A stretch of 64,000 nucleotides of DNA from Coptis chinensis (lineage: Eukaryota; Streptophyta; Magnoliopsida; Ranunculales; Ranunculaceae): contig CM027385.1 of assembly GCA_015680905.1 (NCBI GenBank), positions 21,768,501 through 21,832,500 of the forward strand, written 5' to 3'. A program made the position numbers and the translations under genes. How positions within the stretch are numbered: position 1 is the stretch's first letter; each line of letters begins with the position of its first letter. Shown piece after piece: positions 48,578 through 60,625 of this stretch. The notes under the pieces are model-generated. The model was not told the DNA's origin. It searched no databases and saw only the letters and a program-made list of their open reading frames with translations.

Positions 48578-50794
48578 TTACTTTCGAGCAGCTGTCACTA
48601 GGCCACCAATTAGTCCTGTTTGGTTAGATGTGAAATTTTCAACCACACCCATACAACATCCACACAAATGTTCCAACTTGACTCTTTTTAATGGTTGGAC
48701 ATCCTGTATATCTGGGGCATCTCTAATTTGTGCAGATTTTTTTACCCACGGAACCATTGCCAACATTGTGTTCTTACTGACTTTGGGCAATGCATCAAAA
48801 ACTTTCCTTTTGGATTTGATGATTTAAGATAGAAGTGATCCCGCCTCAGTACCTGCAAGTTACTTCAATAAGCGAACTCAAAGCACTCCAACAAACAGGT
48901 ATAATTGCATGATAATATCATCTAAGAGGTAGTTCAAGTAAAATCCATGTAACCACAAATCTAATCAACATGAATCAAAACAAAAAGAACTACCTAAAAT
49001 TAACTTGATAACAGAACGTGTAGCCTTTTGTTCTGCCGCCTTTTTGCTCCTGGTGGGAGTACCTGTATATGTTTTACCTTGGAAATCCAAAGTTGAGATG
49101 AACCCTGGAATAAGATAATTTGACTGGGTAGTTGTAAAAAGAGCATTTCCAAACCAATCTTCACTGCAAATTCATTAAGGATGGATTTGCAGAAGGTTAT
49201 ATCCTGTAAAAGTGACTAAAACAAATGAAAATATAAAACCTAAGTTACATGGACACGGATACGTGTGTTGGTATCTGACACGGATACGAAGTGTCTGACA
49301 CAGCAAAATATAAAAACTTGAGGTATATCACATACAATGTTTCCACGGACATGTGGACACGTACCCGACAAATATTATTTCTAAAATATGGCGTGTCCAT
49401 GTACCAGAGTATATAACTGTATACCAACCCCCAAATTATACAAAAATAAATAAATAAAGCATAAAATTACAAACTAGAAAAACTCAAGTTGGCGTTGACA
49501 ATGTTGAACATCAACATTTTGCTCTCTCAGTATCGCTTAGGTAAATTGAGAAACCACTTACTTTAAAGGGGTCTAAACATAGTTTCAAAGTTACACACAA
49601 ATTATACTTCATTGCAACTATAATGTATAAAGAATAAAATTGTAAGGAAACAGTGAAAAGTTACAAGCCAAAAGACCACAAAAAATTCCAATAGCGTTAT
49701 CTATTGGAATTAGGTGGTTACCAACCTAATATTCTTGTAATGAAGACAAATGAAATCAATAAATAAGGAAAAGAGGAGAGGTATTATTATAAGGTAGTCT
49801 AACTGTATAATGAACAATCACAAAAGAAAAATGGCATGACAGCAACATACTGAGATAGTACTAACTACAGTATACTTGGAAGAGAATTTAACAGCAACAT
49901 GGCTTCATTAAAATAACTTGCATAAGAGGAAAAAGTAGAACAAGGTTGGGTGGGAACACTAACCATTTTCATCCCCAACCAACACAAGACTACAGAGTAT
50001 TTCATGTTTTATCTAAACGAATAAGATAAATAAAATTAGGCACTCGAGCTGCAAACAAATGCATACTTTTGTCAACATTAACCAGAAGAGTATTTACAAG
50101 CTTGCATAGTTACATATGAGCTTTATTTTTATCACTTAAAACAAAACAGCTCCCATAAACGTAATAATTCACATGGATAGAAATGTGACCTTTCACAAGG
50201 TGTCTCATGTTAACGTATATATCCTAACAGATTACAAAGTATATGTCATGTTAGAATAACATAACTAGATCAAATAGCATAAGTAAGGCTTAATTAAATC
50301 AAGTCACAACATAACTATGACTTGGACATGTCCTTCTTCAATTATAGTTAAAACTTTTCTTCCTTAATCCCATTTATTCCCCTCAAGTCCTTACCCCAAG
50401 ACCTTGATACCAACCTCCCAAGTCTTGACCAGTAGGCCACTGGATGACACTATGATTTGGATTTTGGACATGTCATCCAAGTGTCATCCTAGTTAAACAG
50501 TCTAATCGCCATATAACATGAGTGCGCACACACACACACACGCATGCAACACACCTCATCTATTATTGGACATCCTTCGTCTTTGACCTCCTTCAATATA
50601 GATTCCAGAGCAAATTTAGCAGCATTATGTTCTGCCTCTTACTTATGTAGAAATGTCTCAACCGACATATAATTTACCTCATCAACCGAAATAGAAGATC
50701 TAAATTGGGGCACAGTTCCAAAGCTTTCAGTAGTATAGGTTGGAAGTGGCAGTTTAGATTTCTGAGCATACTCTTGCAATCGGTTCTTATGCAT
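48578..50794 (-). pseudogene. Double dsRNA-binding-domain (DRB-type) protein, pseudogene
   Basis: Plant DRB proteins bind dsRNA, often as partners of Dicer-like enzymes. Exon 1 runs from ATG 50794 to 50555: MHKNRLQEYAQKSKLPLPTY; TVPQFRSSISVDEVNYMSVE; EAEHNAAKFALESIL, a first dsRBD. A 1.35-kb intron (GT at 50554, AG before 49203) follows. Exon 2 (49203 to about 49012) gives the second dsRBD: FCKSILNEFAVKIGLEM; PGFISTLDFQGKTYTG; SKKAAEQKATRSVIKLIL. Exon 3 (about 48855-48578) gives KSKRKVFDALPKVSKNTMLA and CCMGVVENFTSNQTGLIGGL. Damage: a stop before EAEHNAAK in exon 1, a one-base-type frame change in exon 2 near 49160, and a stop before KSKRKVF in exon 3. Splice sites and intron phases are kept, so this is a decayed duplicate rather than a retrocopy. 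Confidence 0.82.
50522..50545. repeat. (CA)n microsatellite
   Basis: Short run of CA dinucleotides just after exon 1 (minus-strand sense) of the dsRNA-binding-protein gene. Confidence 0.85.
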
Positions 50795-50818
50795 GCATTA
50801 ATCTGGAATACCTACACA

Positions 50819-50883
50819 CATAGTACAAAATATCAGGATATGGGTGTTTATCGATACTTAATTTCTTGATATGTATCGTGGAT
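50819..50883 (-). mobile_element. hAT-type MITE fragment, copy 3
   Basis: About 65 bp beginning CATAGTACAAAATATCAGGA and matching the right end of the MITE at 2682-3111 in reverse orientation. The rest of the element is missing. It lies 25 bp upstream of the start codon of the dsRNA-binding-protein pseudogene. Confidence 0.8.
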
Positions 50884-51169
50884 GTCCAAATTGAGCCCAG
50901 TATTTGAACAATGTAAAAGTTGAGAATGTACCACTTGTGTCCATCATGACTTCAATTAGACCACGGGGTGTTCCCAACTAGACAAAAAAATAAACGAAAA
51001 TAAAATCCATGTCAACAACTTTTTTGCAATGAGTTAAAAAGTAGGTAAAAAGTACCTAGACAAAAAAAAAAAAAAAAAAAAGGGATAAAGTTAAAAGTCA
51101 GAATAGAAAATGCAAAAAACCATTTAATCCAGGTTTAATCTATGACACTGATTGTCAGATGTAATGTAA

Positions 51170-51845
51170 TAGGTGACTTTAAAAGCTAGTCAGATTCTAG
51201 TCGGAAATCGGATGGTCGAAGTGTGAGTAGCGAGTAGGTTTACTCGGTCGGGGATTAATCGTGATTACTCGGGTGATTTTTTCTAAACACTATATTTCTA
51301 TATATATACCTGTTAAATTACTTAAATATAATTAACAAGTAAAAGCATTGATATACCAACATAATAAAGCCAATAAACGACTCTCTGGCCTAATGATATA
51401 CCAACATAAAAAATCTGTGTAAAAAAAAATCAATCGGTAAACAACTAAACACTAAGAAGTAGAAGAAATAGACCTCTCAAACCCAACAAGACAATGGTGG
51501 TTACTAACACTTATCCATCATACTAAAAAAATGGAGAAGAAGGAGAGCTAGCGTACCTGGACCTCCTGGAGGTGTTGGAGTGGAGAAGACGAACTAGCGT
51601 ACGACCCTTTCAGTGTTTCGCGAGCCCTACATTTGCATTGGACCTTTTTGGTTAACTGTTTCTCGGGCCAAAAAGCCCGATTTCACACTATTAAGTCGCC
51701 CAGGCCCGAGTACTTATTAATTGAAATATCGGCCGATTTCTCAGTGATTTTTTGTCCCCAACCACTCAAGGGGAGTAATCGGCTGAACTGGTCGGCTAGG
51801 TACCGAGTAGGGAGTACCCGACGAGTACTCGGCGATTTTATAGCA
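51170..51845. other. Possible foldback element
   Basis: Both ends are rich in GATTACTCGG, ACTCGGCGATT and TACCGAGTAG words that are roughly complementary to each other. Left edge is near TGACTTTAAAAGCTAGTC and right edge near GCGATTTTATAGCACAAC. The inverted relation is imperfect and no target duplication was found. No coding region. Confidence 0.3.
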
Positions 51846-52083
51846 CAACATGTACTTGGATGATTGAGCGAGAGGGAGAGACATGAACAAATATTGAAAG
51901 AAACTGTAGTAACACTTTTCACATTACATCCCAATCCTTTAAACCATTTTACATACTTGTTCAGCTAGAGTTTTAGTATCAGTATTGGACGAAGAATCAC
52001 CCGTTTTCTCAATTCCCTTCGCCAATGACTATAAAAAAAAACTTACAGTTTTCTCAATTCTCATATTTGTTGGAGTGTTGCAA

Positions 52084-52260
52084 TTTTGTGATGATAGGAA
52101 TCTTACAAGTAGACTGCATATATGTTGAATCACATAGAACATTATAATGTTATATCCGGTCAGTATGATGTCTTGCGTTGAATAATCACAAATTAGTTCT
52201 GATCATTTCCTTCAAATGTACAAGACCATCATCGATCACAGCATGGTCGAAGACTATCAG
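52084..52260 (+). repeat. Dispersed repeat D, copy 2
   Basis: Similar to 41402-41571 in the same orientation, with several small differences. Family and function are unknown. Confidence 0.6.
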
Positions 52261-52616
52261 TAGATGAAACTACACATGATCGGGTAATATAACCAGAATG
52301 TTTCAAATCGTGTTTTCATTTGGCTCAATTAGCCGACGGGGTTATTCCCAATATCTGAAATAAATACCCTAACTAAATCCATTATATAACTAAAACTTCC
52401 AGTCATTATTCAACAAAATGATCTTCTTTCGCGCCTAGTTTCCTAGCCACCAATTCACATACAGGCAACGTTTCAAAATAGAAATCCTCTTATACATTAC
52501 ATTTAAATCCAAATAGAAATACAAATACAACTTAAAAAACAGTTTTGATATCCTAATAAAAATCATTCCTTATTATCCTTCTTCTCTACATCATTGATCC
52601 CAAGTTCATCCATCTT

Positions 52617-55255
52617 CTACAAGAAACCCGCACAAACATCATTTGTTATAGCTTGTTTCATCTCAAGAAATGTGCATAATTTGGCAAGCATTTCCTGTTC
52701 ACTAGAATCATTATTTGTTACGGCAAACGTAGAGCTTGTGCCACTCGTCTCCCCAAACCATTGGAAGAATCCACATCCTGCAAATCCTTCATTAGTTTTT
52801 TTTTTGAAACATTTATGAGGGGTTAGGCAGACCCCAACCTGTATTGATCAAACTCTTTGGTACAACTTACCAATAGCATCTTCCTCCACTATTACATTAA
52901 GCTCATACGTAAGTGGAGGCACACTAACAAAAGTAACTCCTGGATTTATAATTCTATCCCGAGTAGTACTAGACTTAGCCAGCAAATCTGCCGCTCTATT
53001 CTTTTCCCTATACACGTGGGACACACTAGCCGAACCAAACTGGTTCATGAGCCTCCAGATGACTTCCACTGTATCGAGGCAGTACCAAGGACTTACCTCT
53101 TGTTTGTTTATCACTTGGACATCTCTTAGGGAATCGGATTCAACCAAAATCATATTACCGTTCACACTTAGAGCTGCCAGAAGACCCGCCTCTATTCCTT
53201 TTAACTCTTGGATAATCACCGATCGTAAGTTAACATTACCCATGTATAAGAGTATAGGAGACCCCTCATGGTTCCTCAATATGCCGCCATATCCAGAATA
53301 GTCTTTAGTCACCGATCTATCAGCATTAATTTTGACGAACCCAAATGGTGGTTTGGTCCACTTAACTAGCTCATACGCTCGCTGCTTTATGCTAATATCA
53401 ATTCCAAGTCTCGCAATCAAATTCCTTGTCACTGAAGAGGAGTCCTCAGTGGTCTTGATAATTCGCTACAAGTAAGTTTTCATATTTTCAATGATGTACC
53501 TGCTAATTGAACTAGCAGTGTGTGCTTTGTTCCTGAACCTCCTGCTATTCCTCTCGTTCCAAATCCCATACACAGTAGCACAAATCATAACTCTGATTAT
53601 CTCACTCGAGATCAAGTTCGATCTAGTTATGCTAACAAAACTGCCACTCAATAGAGGATTCATGAACCACTCCCAGCCCCAATTTGTCTTTTACCACAAC
53701 CCAAATTGTTTTTGTGAAAGCACAATTGAAGAAAAGATGCTTCGAATTTTCTGGAAGTTGCTCGTTACACAAACAACACTCTAAATGAGAGAGAATCTTC
53801 TTATGAATTAGCCGATCTTGGGTTGCCAGGTATACCACAAACAATTGCTAGGTGATGAAAGAATGTTTCGGAACATTGTATTTGTCCCACACCAATTTAT
53901 ACCACCCAACCTTTCCTCTCATCTTCTTGATGGACATATATGCTGACTTTGTGGAGAACCTACCTGAGCTTGTAGAAATCCACGCTACCAAGTCCTGAGC
54001 TATATTGACATTGATGGAAGTCTGCAAGATTTCTGATTTTAACTCACCGTCTGGCAAGTTGAGAACCTTATCGTTCCATGTACCGTTCATGATCAATTCA
54101 CTCACTTTAGCATCATCTGGTTCATGAATGAAATTTCTAGCTTGTGCATTGTGAATAAGCAACATAGAGGATATCCAAGGATCGTGCCATAAACTTGTAC
54201 CTTCCCCGTTAGCAATCAAGCATCTAATATACTTTCGAGCAATCTTCCTATGTTTCAGGATACTCCTCCAAACCCACGAACAATCCGAAGGAATCTTCAT
54301 AGTCCAGAAATGGTTCTGTCGAATGTGGTACTCCCAAGTCCACTTCGTCCATAGAGTTTCATCCTTAGATGCAACCTTGAACACCAACCCACAGTATTCT
54401 GCTTTATTCCAAACCCTAGGGTCAATAATACTCATTCCACCTTCCTTTTTATGCAACCTCAAAGTTGCATGACTAGCGTTATGCATCTTCACTTGCACAG
54501 AATCACCAGACCACAAATTTAACAACCTTGTCCAATACACCTACTGGAAGGATAAAAGTCTTCACCCAATATATATGAAAAGATGATAGGATAGACTGTA
54601 TGAGCTGTAATCTGCCCGCATAAGATAAGGACTTGTTCTTCCAGTTGGACATTCTCATGGTGATTTTTTCAATCAGTGGCAAGCAGTCCTTGGTACTGAT
54701 TCTAGCTGTAGTGAGCGGCAACCCCAGATATTTGAAGGGAGGGGTGATTCGCTGAACCCCCAATAAGTCTGCAAGAGCAAGCCCATCATCATTAGTCATA
54801 CTACCAGTGAGTATAGACGTCTTCAGAGTATTTATCTTCAGCCCCATGAGAAAAGAGAAATAATCAATGACCGACTTAACAACCAAAATGGAGCCAGCCT
54901 CTCTATTACAGAAAAGTAGCACATTATCAGCGAAACTCAAGTGAGTTATTGCAAGTCTTTTACATCTAGAATGAGGCTGGATGCTTTTCATTAATCCTTC
55001 ATTAGTTGATTGTGGGCAATGATAGAATTTTCTATTTGGGTTTCTTCGGGTATGCGAGGTTCTTATCTTACAAATTCCCTCATTACATGGACACATTTTC
55101 ACTTCATCCACCCATTGCCAAAGTCCACACCCTTTAGCACCCTTTGGACATGTAAGGTATGCTCTCCCAGGATTCTCTAAAGTCTTCGATACCTTAGTCT
55201 TACATGTACCCCCACCACATATGCAAAGAACATCTTTATCTCCCTTTGATGCCAT
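52617..55255 (-). pseudogene. GRF zinc-finger protein gene split by a LINE
   Basis: GRF-type zinc fingers bind single-stranded DNA or RNA. The gene starts at ATG 55255 (MASKGDKDVLCICGGGTCKT) and has a first finger (CICGGGTCKTKVS; GRAYLTCPKGAKGCGLWQWV). A second finger begins CPCNEGICKIRTSHTRRNPN and FYHCPQSTNEG, where the LINE interrupts it. After the second target duplication the frame resumes exactly (NEGFAGCGFFQWFGE), completing the CGFFQW end of that finger. A tail follows (SSEQEMLAKLCTFLEMKQAI) with the stop at 52617-52619. No other damage was seen, so the LINE may be the sole lesion. Without it the protein would have about 145 residues. Read through, the 5' part fuses the fingers to reverse-transcriptase sequence. 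Confidence 0.88.
52796..54992 (-). mobile_element. 5'-truncated LINE (RT palm to RNase H), insertion 2
   Basis: Flanked by a 13-bp target duplication AATCCTTCATTAG (52783-52795 and 54993-55005), with T10 on the plus strand marking its poly(A) end. The minus strand carries the end of the RT palm (ITHLSFADNVLLFCN, with FADN where FADD is usual), thumb (FKYLGLPLTT; WKNKSLSYAGRLQLIQSIL), zf-RVT finger (CCLCNEQLPENSKHLFFNC near 53760) and RNase H at 53432-52848 (FVKINADRSVTKDYSGYGGI; ELKGIEAGL; LVESDSLRDVQV; REKNRAADLLAKS). The finger region changes frame and a stop separates RNase H, so the copy is dead. Its C-terminus resembles the stub at 39.5 kb. Confidence 0.93.
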
Positions 55256-55546
55256 CTTACCTGCTTATAAATATTGACAATAATTTCGAATAAAGTCATA
55301 TCTCATGACAATCAACCTGTTTACATGTCATGATATAATAAACTCAAACACCAAGCAAAAATGTTTAAACATTCTCATATCATTGATATGTCAGAAAACA
55401 AGAGTTTACAAGTCATAAATATAGCAAATAAAACAAGAGTTTACAAGAAGTTATACATCATAAAACACGACTAAGAAGAACATCACTCGGGATTATTAGG
55501 ATTTGTAATAAGGATATCTGCAATTTGAGATCATAAATTGACCATC
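55256..55546. other. No recognisable gene
   Basis: Short AT-rich gap between the GRF gene start and the transposase pseudogene. It may contain the GRF promoter. Confidence 0.4.
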
Positions 55547-56710
55547 TCAGTGCATGATCTTGTGGCCTAAAACTTGCTCAACACCATAAATTGTTTCTGG
55601 GTCTACTGGAATCTGATTATTCACAGGAAGTTCCTCATTACCATATGCTTGGAATAACACATCATTGAGGGCAACTCTACGAAGGAAGTTATGAAGAGCC
55701 ATACAAGCAATGATTATGTTCCTATAAATTGGAAACTTATACACTAGCATCTTGCAAAATCAGGGAACCTAGCTTTCAAAACTCCAAAGCTGCTCTCAAT
55801 CACATTCCTTAGTTTTGAATGGCAATGGTTAAACTTCTCCTCCTTAGTCCTAGCACGACTCCCAGGACGTCTGTAGTCAGCAAGACAATCTCTTACACCA
55901 CGATATGGGGACATAAAGCCCGAAAGTATGCGTGTAAGCCGCGTCACACAGACAATACTTATTTGTATAATGGAAATAGATGAAAATTTACTACGCATAT
56001 ACTAGTAATAAGTTTGTAGATAAAATTACAATAAAACAAAGTCTACACACTTACCACGAGGAGGTAATGGAAACCTGAAAGCTGGATTCCCAACTAAAAT
56101 AGTTAACACCCTAACATCATGGGCAGTCCCCTCCCATCCAACCACATCATATATGAATTTCATGTCAAAGTCACAAATTGCCAACACATTTTGCCAACAA
56201 TCTTTTCGACCTCTGCCTCTATAAGGGGTCAGTTGACTAGGATGACTAACTACATCAATGAGAGTGCCAAATAATGCTCCAACAACCCCTTTAAATGCTC
56301 CTTCTCTAAGTTCTTTATAACTTCTAAGATCTCCAACTGGGGCATCCCAAGATGTTGGTACAATCATCTCTTTGGAAAACACAATCATAGCTTTCAATAC
56401 TTCATGAAAGTACTTGTGAATTATTTCTTCAGAATGTTGGAATAACCAACTTACATGTGTCATATGAGTGTTATGACTAAGTGTTAACAAGAACATCATC
56501 ATTTTCTCTTCCAAAGGTAGGTGCTTGACTATTGCCCAAGTACCCTCTCTCTTGAAAATGACTACACAATGCTTGAAAAGATTCTTTCAACATCCTAAAA
56601 GATTGGAAAATTGGGTTTTGATGGACCATTCAAAGTCTCCCTAACTAAATCTTGTCCACTACTTGAGGAAATGCACATCTTGTGACAGACTCTCCTTAGG
56701 AGTGTATTTC
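55547..56710 (-). pseudogene. PIF/Harbinger (HARBI1-like) transposase, decayed
   Basis: DDE-type nuclease of PIF/Harbinger DNA transposons. On the minus strand: N-terminal part near 56700-56560 (RRVCHKMCISSSSGQDLVRE), then 56514-56026 with DDE_4 motifs (YRGRGRKDCWQNVLAICDFD; FIYDVVGWEGTAHDVRVL; PAFRFPLPPRGK). After a gap of unrelated frame comes 55998-55744 (GFMSPYRGVRDCLADYRR; KLRNVIESSFGVLKARFPD, carrying the last acidic region), and finally 55750-55547 (IIIACMALHNFLRR). The usual order is kept, but there are stops and frame changes near 56575, 56026 and 55745. No second (Myb-like) ORF, terminal repeat or target duplication was found. Confidence 0.85.
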
Positions 56711-57404
56711 TTCTTGCATGTTTGAGCAATCTCACTAATTCTATAAGACTCACCAACTAACTTAAAATAATCCTTATAGACCTACATATAACAAGGATAA
56801 CCATTTCAATGTATCCATTACATTGCATTCGGTGCAAACTAATTAAAAAATAGTTTATGCATTTTAAAGAGAGAATAACATACTAGAACTTGGCATAATT
56901 ATGAGTGTGTGAGCACTTGGGTTGATAGTGGAGCAAGCATTAGGAACACCCAAGCAATCATCTTAACCATAATGTACATCAATAATTTATCATGAAAAGT
57001 GCACTTCCATTATCGTACAAAATATAAAATGGCATGGTTCTATGTCAAAGTTCAAATGTAGGCTTCCTTTGCTAATACTCCATATTAGATTTATTGATCT
57101 ATTTCATCCTAAACTAAATACTTTCTTATCAATCAGTCGGCAACAACCCAAAATTAAAATTAAGAGAGAACCATTCGGCAGCAAACCTAAAAGCAAGTAC
57201 TAATTTTAATATATAAATAAATCTATAAATAGCCAAATCAATTAGTCGGCAGCAAACCGGCCACAACAATCAATAAAAACAAATTGAAACAATAGCATAC
57301 AATGCAACAACAATAATGCAAGTGCTAGTGAGAGAGAGTGCGAGTGCGAATTCAATAATGAACATAGTCCATGAATACTAGCATAATGTACTGTTTTAGA
57401 GCTT
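56711..57404. other. No recognisable gene
   Basis: AT-rich, with repeated CGGCAGCAAACC words near 57176 and 57246. Contains the inner arm of a short inverted repeat (57388-57401 with 57460-57473) at the edge of the retroelement LTR. Confidence 0.4.
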
Positions 57405-57500
57405 GGGCAGCTATTCAATGAATCACCATCTAAGACAAACACAAGGAATACTTCTCTTACTCTAAAACAGTACACAACTAGAAGAAAAGTAGAGAATAAT

Positions 57501-57612
57501 AGTATAATATTTAATTACAATAAATAAAACCCTATTCTAGCATTATATTCAATTGCAATAAATAAAACTCTAAGCTAGCATGATATTCAATTGTAATAAA
57601 TAAAAACCTTAA
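57501..57612. repeat. Three degenerate 40-50-bp repeats inside the LTR
   Basis: CAATTGCAATAAATAAAAC with a following CTCTAAGCTAGCATGATATT recurs about three times. The solo LTR at 45 kb does not have this expansion. Confidence 0.6.
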
Positions 57613-58498
57613 TCTATACTTCCATCCCCTGGTATGGGCAATGGAACTAATAACTAAAAACATAAAGAACTAACCTGATTGAAGAACACCATAAACCAGA
57701 AGAATCATTAAACCTTAAGCACCGACTTCATCGCCTCCCTTGAAGGAGAAGATTAGCCTTTCATATAGAAGGAAGAACACGAAGAACGAGAAGAAGAAGA
57801 GTCAAAGAACATAAGACTAGAAAGACTAATTTATTAAGACTCAGCTAGTTAAAATCGATCTTTTATTATTAATCTCTCTCTACCTCAAGTTCTGGAGACA
57901 AGAATATAAGTAAATTGGCCCATTACATGAGGCACTTAGGTCCTCTATTTATAGGGGTTATGAGCTCTAGAAGCATTCCAAACCGTCATTTGTTTCCTAA
58001 TACAAATAGACTTCTTCCAGAGTCCAACTTCATCTCCAAAACTGAGAAAGAATTAGCTACAGTGTTGATTCATGCGACTGGAAGCACTATTCATGTGTCC
58101 CAGACTTAATCAATGCGTCTGGACGCTAGATCCATGCGTCCCAGACGTGTAAGCCTATTTTGTCTCTTCTGCTCTATCCTTTTATCTTCTTTTGCGGGCT
58201 TTGGTCTAAACAACGAATCTTTTGGCCTTGGGCTTCCAAATAGGCTTTAAAATAGGTCCAAGTCGCATCTTTAATAGCTTCAATACCTTGGCCTTTTCCA
58301 TGATTGTCCACGGGCTTCCCATGTGATCCTTAATGCTCCGAATTGCTCCATTTTATCCCTTTTTCTCTAATATTCTACAAAACTCTCTTTCTCACCTGTA
58401 GAGTCTTAAAACATAACTTACAAATACTATTAGTCCACTAAGATGGCTAAACAAGAGGCATAATCGAGGGTTAAATTGCACTTTTTGAGCACTTATCA

Positions 58499-60625
58499 CA
58501 ACTCCCAACTAGCCTTTTGCTAGTCTGTTAGAAAATAAGATAAAAATAGATAAGTGATCAAAATCACATCCTAATAACAAAAATAAAATCCTAACTCACT
58601 TTCGCAGGCATCGCGATTGCATTTACCATATGCAACAAGGCTTTAAACCTTTAAGTTCCCCAAAAAGGACAAGTTATAGTCTCGTGAGGGTTTTCAGGTG
58701 ATATACCCATAAAATCAATCAATAGCATGTTCAAGAATGATAGTATTTTTCAGAGAGAGAAATTCCTTACCCACTTAGTGCTTACTCCAAATGAGGCGGT
58801 ATCCATTCTAACTACATTGGTGCAAAAAGACTCATATATTATGATGGGAGATAGTAAAAATTGACAAAATTCTCAATCAAGGCTTATGTGTGTACTTAGT
58901 CAATCTCCTATACTCTCCTATCCAAGAAACGGAATCCCTAGTTTACCATAGGTAGATAATCTCGACTTTCAATCCTCACCGGTTATACTTTCAGAAAAGA
59001 ATCTCTCAGAAGATGGTCTACTATTTTACCTCATGTATGTGGGGAAAAGAATAATGCATACGAACATCCCACATACTACCTTGAAAAACAGACTTCTGAA
59101 TAAAAGTAGTCTCATGGAAAGAATGTCAATCACATATGAAGTGTCGGGTCCTTCACTTTAGCATCCTCTCACCTATTCTAGACTTTAAAAAGGATTCTAA
59201 GGTTGTTTCTGAAAAACACTAAGGGTTTTACTTCTTTCTTAGGAAGATTTCTTCAAATTCTGTATTGCAAAGAAAATTCTTCCTTTGTCTTAACTTTTCC
59301 ATCCATTCTGTTCAACTTTTTTTTTTTAGTTAAAGCTCAGTGGTATATCCTTGATTAGTACTAGATATGCTTGTTTTCCACTAGCTTCTTTCACTTTGAA
59401 CAGAATGATGGTCTTCATTGTATCTCTCTGATATTTCCTTGTAATCTTCCTTTTGTGGTCTTTCTTCCTCCTTGTGCCCCTTGTATTCTCAGAAACATAT
59501 GGGTATGGCTGATAAAGATTTTGGCTATACTCATTGTCTGGAGTTGGGTAAAGGATAAAGGGTTTTGGAAGAAAATGGCTTATTGTAAGGCTCAAAAGGG
59601 TTTAATATGATGGTTCTACTAGGTGGGATAAAGGCTGAATGGGTTCACTACTTGACTTATCGGTATGATACTCTGTTTCGAATAGACTACAAGACCTAAT
59701 GGCTATCTCCCCAGTTGATGTCACTTCATGATTAACCAAATCAACGAATAATGAGACTATATTATAACGACATAAAGAACTGAAAGATGTTGAGTCACTA
59801 AGACTCGGATTTTTCTTGTAAAAACTCTCCATAAAATGGGTATAAAGCTCAAGTCTCACAGGCTAAGTCTAAAAATTCTACTTCCAGTTTACTAGGGGTT
59901 TAAATCTTTCTTCTAGCAAAAGTACACAAAACGGTGGTGCCTTGATAAAGAATTCTATCAACAAGAACTATGTCAGAGCATAATAAATAGTTTAAGCGGT
60001 AATGAAATCAATAATATCAACTATCTATCAAACTCAACACTAAGCAGTATAGAATCTATATCCCAGATTTATCATTAAAATTCATTTTTCTCATGCTGCT
60101 GATATAGAAAAAAAAATATTTTAATTTTTGAAAACTAATTTTCGAAATTCATTTCTCAAGTACACCCTCCCCCTACTTATGTATGCATTGACCTCAATGT
60201 ATAAAGAAGTAAATGAAATAGATGAGAAAAAGGTAGGATATTACCATTAATGCCGAATTTTTAGGTCTTTTTACATCAGATCCCCAAGACGTAATGTATT
60301 ATCAATTTGGAGTGAGGAGATCAAATTTTCTTATCCAAATCTGACGAATGTTTGGAGGACGAGGAGGTCTCACCTTGTGGGTTGTTAAAAATACTCCTTG
60401 ATATGCTGGAAAGATTACTGGTGAAGTTTCTTCTCTACCTTGAACTATTTCAGGTCTGATGATTGTGTGATAGGCCTTGTGGTTCCCCTATGTAGAAGAT
60501 TGACGAAAATCTTTCTTTCTAACAGGATAATAGTATCTGATGTGTCTTTTACCACCACAGTAATGATAATGGATGTCTGGCTGACTATGCTCAGGGTGGG
60601 CGGTAGACTGGTTCACATACTTCTC
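58499..60625. other. Non-coding part of the Athila-like element
   Basis: Between protease region and 3' LTR. No domain recognised; pol-type sequence expected here in a full element is not seen. Confidence 0.5.

Noticed and set aside
54503-55255. Single 250-codon 'GRF zinc finger plus reverse transcriptase' gene
   Set aside because: A target duplication at 54993-55005 and the resumed GRF frame at 52795 show it is a gene broken by a LINE, not a fusion.
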